From Pseudescherichia vulneris NBRC 102420 (GTDB lineage Bacteria > Pseudomonadota > Gammaproteobacteria > Enterobacterales > Enterobacteriaceae): DNA of 54,124 bases. The stretch spans positions 1-54,124 of the forward strand of contig NZ_BBMZ01000011.1 of the NCBI RefSeq assembly GCF_000759795.1, written 5' to 3'. The position numbers and the translations under genes are program-made. Shown here one piece after another: positions 49,106-54,124 of this stretch; within the stretch, counting starts at the first letter, position 1, and each line of letters opens with the position of its first letter. Below the pieces are notes generated by a model. The model saw nothing but the letters and a program-made list of their open reading frames with translations, had not been told where the DNA came from and searched no databases.

Positions 49106-52100
49106 TTATGCGTTTATATCCTCCGGTAACCCTGCGGTGTCGTTCTCATCCTCCGCCACCGTAAACCACGAATACCACGTATTACGCCGCAGATAGCCTT
49201 TTGCTGTAACCGTGCGGATATTGCGCCCTAGCGCATCGTAGTACAGGGTATCGCTGTAACCCTGGGTTCGCATGGAGGCATCGGTGACATACAACCAGCT
49301 GTCGAGAAAATAGGGCTGATAGCTGCGTACCACCTGCCCCTTATTGTCATACTCCACCCGGCCAGATATCGCCCAGCGTGGCGCGGCATCGACCTCTGCG
49401 GTATCCACCTCGCCATCCTCATCACGATGCCAGGCTTTCCCGTCCGGCACCAGCGCGCACTGCTGGAGAGCACGGCCAAAGCCATCGCTGTAGCCCACGA
49501 CGATGGCCGTCTGCTGGAGCAGCTTCGCGGCATCGTCTGGATCGGGCGTATCGGGATAGTTATCCGCCGTCAGCACTGCGCTATGCACCGGTACCCGGTC
49601 GCTCTCTGCCAGCAGCTTCGCCAGCGGATCGTCGGCACTCTCCTGTGCCCACCGGCGGCCCGCTGGACGGATATGTCCGTCAAAGGTGATGAACCGGTTA
49701 TCCAGAAGTGACGACCAGCCCCCTGCTGCTGCTGCGTTCGCCTCGCTCTCGGTGACCGTTCCCATCCAGCTGAACATATCGTTCACGCTGATAGTGGCCA
49801 GCTGCTGGAGATAACCTGGCGCCGTCGCTGCATCGATTGCCACCTGCACGCTCAGGGTAGGATCGACGGCATAATCAGACACCATGCCGAACCCGACCTT
49901 CTGGCCGCCGTTCTCGGTGCCGTAGACGCTGCCGCCTCTGGCCTGGCCCAGCGCATTCAGCTGTACCTCCTGAATGTTGGCGTTGATATCGGTCGTCTGC
50001 CAGGGCATCAGGAACCGGTAGTCATAGGCGGCCGAGGTGCTGTTGCGGCTGTCGCTCTGCTCTATTACGCAAAGAGCGTAGTCGTCATAGCGATAGCTGA
50101 CTGCGGTGACGAGCTTCGTTGACTGGCTGCTGCGCGGCAGATAAAACGGCAGATAGTCACCGTTCTCATCGGTGAAATAGGTAAAGCTATGTTCCGTTCC
50201 CCAGAGCGGATTGGCCGCATCGTCGGACATAGAGACGTAGCCAAGCTTGTCCCAGGCATAGTCTGCGGGGATCTCCACGCCGTCATAGGCTTTGAGGGCG
50301 ATACTGTCCAGCACGGCAGTCTGCTGGTGATCCACTAGCGCCAGCAGGTTCGGCGGTGTGGTGAGATAGATCACCTCGCTCTGCCCGCTCAGATAGCGCG
50401 TCTGGGTATCTGACAGTAATCCATTCGGATCGCTCAGCGTTTCATAGCTAATGCCCCCTACCGGCACGCTGTCGAATACCAGCTGGTTGCCGCGGCGGGT
50501 ATCCGGCAGCCCCAGCCGCCAGCCCTGCGGATCGGTAAGATGGATAACGGTCGTCAGGCTCTCCGTCAGCCGCAGCTTCTGCTGCTGCTCGTCGTAAGTA
50601 TTATCCCAGGCGTCGGCTGGCATATTGTTGGGATAAGGAGAGAGCGGATGCTGCGCCCGGCGGGGATAGGCTACGCTCACCTGCTGCAGCGGCGTGCTGT
50701 AGTCGTCCCGTACCAGGGTGACCTGCTGGACAACGACAGGATCGTCCGCCCTCTGCTCGTAGCCACTGGCAACCAGCTCCAGACCCATCGGCAGCACAAT
50801 CGGCACATCCCCAGCCTGCACCAGACGGACCTGCATCCGCTGCCAGGTACAGGAGTACGGGGCTGAGCTCTCTCCCTGCGCCCAGATTTCGCTGCGCAGT
50901 ACCGACCCTTTTAGCGCGCGAAAGAGCCACCAGCGGGTGTTGTCATCCGGCGCATCAAGGACGTGCTCTTGTCCATCCTGATAGTCTGTGAGCAAGGTCG
51001 GATTGAGCACCACCGCCTCGCTGTCTCCCTGCCACGGCTCGCCGTAGAGGCTGGTTTCATCTTTCTCCCGGCCACAGTGATACCAGGTTTTGCTCAGCAG
51101 GGTGGCCGCAAGCGGCGTGTTATCCCCCACCGGCAGGGCATCGCTGTTGGTATCTTCCGTTTCGACGTAGCCAAAGCCGCGGAACTCACGCTCTCGTCCG
51201 TCGTACACGCCCTGATAATAGCGGCAGCTCTGGCTGAGCTGATTACCTGTGATCTCGTCCAGGGTGATCGTTTTCACCAGCAGCTGCATGGCGAAAGGCA
51301 GCGCGGGCACCGCCTGTGGGTTCTCTGCTTTTTCGTCCAGCCATGACTGGGCTGAACTGCGATAGCAAAGGGTATGGCTGGCACCGAGATTGTTATCTAT
51401 CCCGTTCAGCAGATAAGGCTTGGCGCTATTAAAGGCATAGCGCCAGTGGGTTGGCGTCATATAGGGAACAGAGAGCACCAGCTCTGCCATCCCGTTACCC
51501 TGTACGTCGGCCACGGTGACCTGGCAGAGGCGATCGTAGAAGACGTTTTCCGGCAGCAGGATCGGCTCCCCTGTGACAAAACCGTTCCCGCCCTGGTTGC
51601 GCCAGATCTGCACCCGGTCGTGCTGCATATAGATAATATCCGGCGCGCCCGAGCCGTCGATATCCGCCAGCAGCACATCCTCTGGATTAAAGGTGTCTTC
51701 ATCCAGACCATCAATGGCGGGCAGCGGCAGGCTCACCGGTGCGCCAAACTGACCGTGACCCAGGTTAGGCCAGCAGGTCACCTCGTTATAGCGGATGCGG
51801 CAGAGATGCGACTGGCCGGAGCCGAGCATGTCGGCAAACACCACCAGCTCCCGCGCATTGCGACCGGGGATGGGCAGCGTAACATCCTCTCCCTGCGCAA
51901 CGTCGAGGCCGATGCTGAAGCTCTCCCCCTCGTTGGCATAAAAGCGTACCGATCGTGGCCCGATCAGTGCCAGGTCGGCCAGACCGCTGCCGACCAGAGA
52001 AGCAAACTGCGCCTGCGGATGGAAAAACTCCGTGGGCAGTGCGCTAAACGGGGTAAAGCCGCTCCAGGTCTTATCTGGTTTCTGAGTAAAGAAGCCCGCC

Positions 52101-53506
52101 ATGCCCGGTTGGGCGACAATCCAGTCCAGCTGGCCGTCACCGTTGATATCCATCAGCCGGGCTGCGCCGTTTTGCATTGCCGGCACGCTGGGGAGTACCT
52201 GCCAGTCGGCATAATCGACGCTGTCGCCCCCCTCCTCGCCGCGCTGCGGTGCGCTGTAGCGCCACTCGTTACCGGTGCGGCACAGCACCCCCGGTACGCC
52301 TTCGCCGTAGAGATCCACCAGCGCGTAGGGCCAGCTCTCCAGGCCCGGCAGCGCAGGCATCTGCTGCCAGTCGGCACTGCTTTTTGCCTCGGGCTGGCTG
52401 AACTGTAGCTCCAGCGGCGGCAGCGACTGCACGTAGCCGTCCGCTTCGTAGGCCAGCGTCCGGGCGCTCACCAGCTGGGTCAGCACCGGGTTTTCGTTAT
52501 ATTCCAGCAGCAGACGGGAGACCAGCTTATCCGCTTCGCCCAGCTCGCTCGGGAAGTGGTGGAACATCAGCACCTGGCGACACAGACGATGGACGCGGAT
52601 CTCAAACCCATAGTCGTAGCGAGAGTACGGATCCTGGCGAGCAGGCCATGCGGCAGAGGCGGTCAACGCGGGCGGCGTCTGCGGATCGATCCCGCGCTCG
52701 CCGTAGTCAAATACCAGGGTGAACAGCCACTCGGCAGCGGGCGTATCACTGCTCCACAGGTAGAGATCCGTTGCAGGCGCTTTGTTACCATACTGCACCT
52801 GGCTAAGGTAGCGCATCGCACTGGTGCTGCGGTCGCTGGCCGCCACGCCGTCGCCGTTTTCCGCCAGGTATGAATAATAGATATGCTCGCCGGTAGGGCT
52901 AACCGACTCCTCCAGTAGCCACTGCGCGGTATGCGCGGCGTTCTGCGGATCGCTGATGCGTGCCGCTGCGGTTTTACCCAGCAGATGCAGCGTGCCGTCG
53001 CTGCCGTGGAGCAGCCAGAAGGCATCATCGTTGTTATCGCCGTGCCAGTACTCCAGGCGACTGAACGATCCCTCGATACGCGGCTGGTAGCGAGTCACCG
53101 AATAGGTTTGCGAAAATTTGACGTCGCCATAGTCTGAACAGGTAGTCGGATTGGGTTCGCCAGCGGTGCTGGTGGTCTTCACCAGTACCTCGCCGTCCGG
53201 CCCCAGAAACGTATCGTTTTCGTCATACTGCGGCACGCCGTGGCTGGTGCGGCGGGTAATACGCAGGGTTTCGCAGAACCAGCCCACGCCAAATACGCTG
53301 TTGCCGCCGCCGCTGCTGTAGCTGAGCGACAGGCCAGGGGCAAAACCCCGACCGCCGGTGATGGGCAGCGGCAGCGCCATGCTGGCCAGTCCCGTCGGGC
53401 CTGCCTGACCCAACGATTCGCCCATCCCCGTCAGCGCCCCGCCGCCTTTGGGTAACGACGGTGGCGTGACGGAAACCGCTGCAGAAAAACCATTTTGTTG
53501 TTGCAT
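49106..53506 (-). CDS. Tc toxin B subunit (TcaC/TcdB-type)
   Basis: A 1466-residue TcB component; family members are about 1,480. The N-terminal SpvB-like domain starts SVTPPSLPKGGGALTGMGES and continues through GRGFAPGLSLSYSSGGGNSV. FG-GAP-like repeats follow (MDINGDGQLDWIVAQPG near 455, LADIDGSGAPDIIYMQ near 610), then the TcdB middle domains. The C terminus YYDALGRNIRTVTAKGYLRR and WFTVAEDENDTAG is the usual TcB end that joins TcC. TcB and TcC form the cocoon around the toxin; TcA injects it. No TcC follows here. Confidence 0.95.
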   Translation of the reverse strand: MQQQNGFSAAVSVTPPSLPKGGGALTGMGESLGQAGPTGLASMALPLPITGGRGFAPGLSLSYSSGGGNSVFGVGWFCETLRITRRTSHGVPQYDENDTFLGPDGEVLVKTTSTAGEPNPTTCSDYGDVKFSQTYSVTRYQPRIEGSFSRLEYWHGDNNDDAFWLLHGSDGTLHLLGKTAAARISDPQNAAHTAQWLLEESVSPTGEHIYYSYLAENGDGVAASDRSTSAMRYLSQVQYGNKAPATDLYLWSSDTPAAEWLFTLVFDYGERGIDPQTPPALTASAAWPARQDPYSRYDYGFEIRVHRLCRQVLMFHHFPSELGEADKLVSRLLLEYNENPVLTQLVSARTLAYEADGYVQSLPPLELQFSQPEAKSSADWQQMPALPGLESWPYALVDLYGEGVPGVLCRTGNEWRYSAPQRGEEGGDSVDYADWQVLPSVPAMQNGAARLMDINGDGQLDWIVAQPGMAGFFTQKPDKTWSGFTPFSALPTEFFHPQAQFASLVGSGLADLALIGPRSVRFYANEGESFSIGLDVAQGEDVTLPIPGRNARELVVFADMLGSGQSHLCRIRYNEVTCWPNLGHGQFGAPVSLPLPAIDGLDEDTFNPEDVLLADIDGSGAPDIIYMQHDRVQIWRNQGGNGFVTGEPILLPENVFYDRLCQVTVADVQGNGMAELVLSVPYMTPTHWRYAFNSAKPYLLNGIDNNLGASHTLCYRSSAQSWLDEKAENPQAVPALPFAMQLLVKTITLDEITGNQLSQSCRYYQGVYDGREREFRGFGYVETEDTNSDALPVGDNTPLAATLLSKTWYHCGREKDETSLYGEPWQGDSEAVVLNPTLLTDYQDGQEHVLDAPDDNTRWWLFRALKGSVLRSEIWAQGESSAPYSCTWQRMQVRLVQAGDVPIVLPMGLELVASGYEQRADDPVVVQQVTLVRDDYSTPLQQVSVAYPRRAQHPLSPYPNNMPADAWDNTYDEQQQKLRLTESLTTVIHLTDPQGWRLGLPDTRRGNQLVFDSVPVGGISYETLSDPNGLLSDTQTRYLSGQSEVIYLTTPPNLLALVDHQQTAVLDSIALKAYDGVEIPADYAWDKLGYVSMSDDAANPLWGTEHSFTYFTDENGDYLPFYLPRSSQSTKLVTAVSYRYDDYALCVIEQSDSRNSTSAAYDYRFLMPWQTTDINANIQEVQLNALGQARGGSVYGTENGGQKVGFGMVSDYAVDPTLSVQVAIDAATAPGYLQQLATISVNDMFSWMGTVTESEANAAAAGGWSSLLDNRFITFDGHIRPAGRRWAQESADDPLAKLLAESDRVPVHSAVLTADNYPDTPDPDDAAKLLQQTAIVVGYSDGFGRALQQCALVPDGKAWHRDEDGEVDTAEVDAAPRWAISGRVEYDNKGQVVRSYQPYFLDSWLYVTDASMRTQGYSDTLYYDALGRNIRTVTAKGYLRRNTWYSWFTVAEDENDTAGLPEDINA

Positions 53507-53554
53507 AAAAATCTCCTGAAACGGGCCGCCCGCAGACGGCCCGGATTATTTTTG

Positions 53555-54124
53555 TTACAGCGTTCCGCTAACCGCCTGCTCAAAGGTGCTGCCGCCGTAC
53601 AGCGCGGTGTAATGCACCTGGATAATGACGTCGTTCAGAGATTGCAGCAGGGCCTGCTGCTCAGCTGATTTCACGTTCGGGAATTTCAGCTGCCAGTCAG
53701 ATACTGCCCCCGTCCCTTCAAACGGCAGGTAGCGTTCGTCACCAAAGTTCAGGACGAACATTCCGCTGTCGTTCAACCCGGACGAGACGGCGATCTGCTG
53801 GCTGGCCCGCAGGTTAGTGATGATGTTGCTGGCGCTGCCCGTGGTGCTGTCGTTGAGGTAGTTCACGCCGTTGATATCCGCCTTCAGCAGCGTGCGGCTA
53901 CCGGACTGGGTCAGCGTCATCCGCACATCCTGATACGGTCCCACCAGCGCAGGCAGCGAGACGGTTACGTACTTGATCTGCCGCAGGTAGTGGCCCGGAT
54001 AGTCGTTATCAAACAGCGACTCGCTGAGGGAGAACTGCGTGACACCGTCCGTCACCAGGCTGGTGAAGGCCTCGCTATCCAGCTGTTTCAGGGAGACTGT
54101 TTTGGTCAGCTCCAGACGGCGCGC
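53555..54124 (-). CDS. Tc toxin A subunit, C-terminal end (partial)
   Basis: The frame is open to the window edge (190 codons) and ends at 53555. It starts in the window as RRLELTKTVSLKQLDSEAFT. The block YPGHYLRQIKYVTVSLPALV and GPYQDVRMTLTQSG and the closing LNDVIIQVHYTALYGGSTFE are the TcB-binding C terminus of TcA proteins. TcA forms the pentameric channel that injects the toxin. The rest lies to the right. TcB follows 48 bases later. Confidence 0.93.
   Translation of the reverse strand, partial: ARRLELTKTVSLKQLDSEAFTSLVTDGVTQFSLSESLFDNDYPGHYLRQIKYVTVSLPALVGPYQDVRMTLTQSGSRTLLKADINGVNYLNDSTTGSASNIITNLRASQQIAVSSGLNDSGMFVLNFGDERYLPFEGTGAVSDWQLKFPNVKSAEQQALLQSLNDVIIQVHYTALYGGSTFEQAVSGTL

Noticed and set aside
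51374..52408. 344-residue ORF opposite tcB
   Set aside because: Antisense shadow of a long GC-rich gene; no supporting start or domain.

Overview
The window comes from an Enterobacteriaceae chromosome of the Enterobacter/Klebsiella/Citrobacter type. It carries mtfA next to a serU-type tRNA-Ser(CGA), two identical tRNA-Asn(GTT) genes, and a cbl-nac pair whose nac promoter is of the sigma-54/NtrC type. The genus cannot be fixed by eye.

Positions 1 to about 38,800 are one end of a lambdoid prophage with an HK97-type head and a lambda-type tail. The integrase abuts tRNA-Ser, so the right att site should lie in the 3' part of that tRNA; the left end is outside the window. The left early operon (+) holds cI (32978), an oL/pL region, a leader of nearly 900 nt without coding genes, five early genes (34623-37466), an excisionase-like gene and int. 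The right operon (-) runs cro, a YmfL/CII-like regulator, small ORFs, an O-type replication gene with internal iterons, an adenine and a cytosine DNA methyltransferase, a LexA-like DNA-binding protein, RusA, a Rha/KilAC protein, a DUF968 nuclease-like protein and antiterminator Q. The late genes (-) then run through lysis (S21-like pinholin, SAR endolysin, Rz/Rz1), HNH nuclease, terminase, portal, protease, capsid, connectors and tail genes V, G/G-T, H, M, L, K, I and J, plus a partial gene after J.

Accessory cargo is slotted between the phage modules. Between Q and the probable late promoter lies an AT-rich two-gene operon in the opposite orientation (23028-25455). It encodes a zinc-ribbon protein with an NdpA/YejK-like body, followed by an overlapping membrane protein. 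This is the best candidate for an undescribed system, perhaps a prophage-borne defence pair. Next to it is a hicAB toxin-antitoxin module whose hicA starts with GTG. Further cargo: a small gene with its own promoter and tandem terminators (20097-20375), an orphan mini-J tail-tip gene preceded by a three-way-junction RNA motif (19154-19992), and a membrane-protein moron between the G/T and H genes (9702-10166). Several intrinsic terminators sit inside the late operon, which fits Q-dependent transcription.

Downstream of the prophage (38817-49067) come tRNA-Ser, mtfA, tRNA-Asn, and a six-gene minus-strand cluster with cbl and nac before the second tRNA-Asn. The cluster mixes a fimbrial-type chaperone, a pilin-like adhesin and a truncated pilin-like peptide with three proteins that have no signal peptide, one of which carries RCC1-like repeats. 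Beyond the second tRNA-Asn (49106-54124) lies a Tc insecticidal-toxin operon on the minus strand: the C-terminal end of a TcA subunit and a complete TcB subunit. No TcC follows before the terminator and tRNA.
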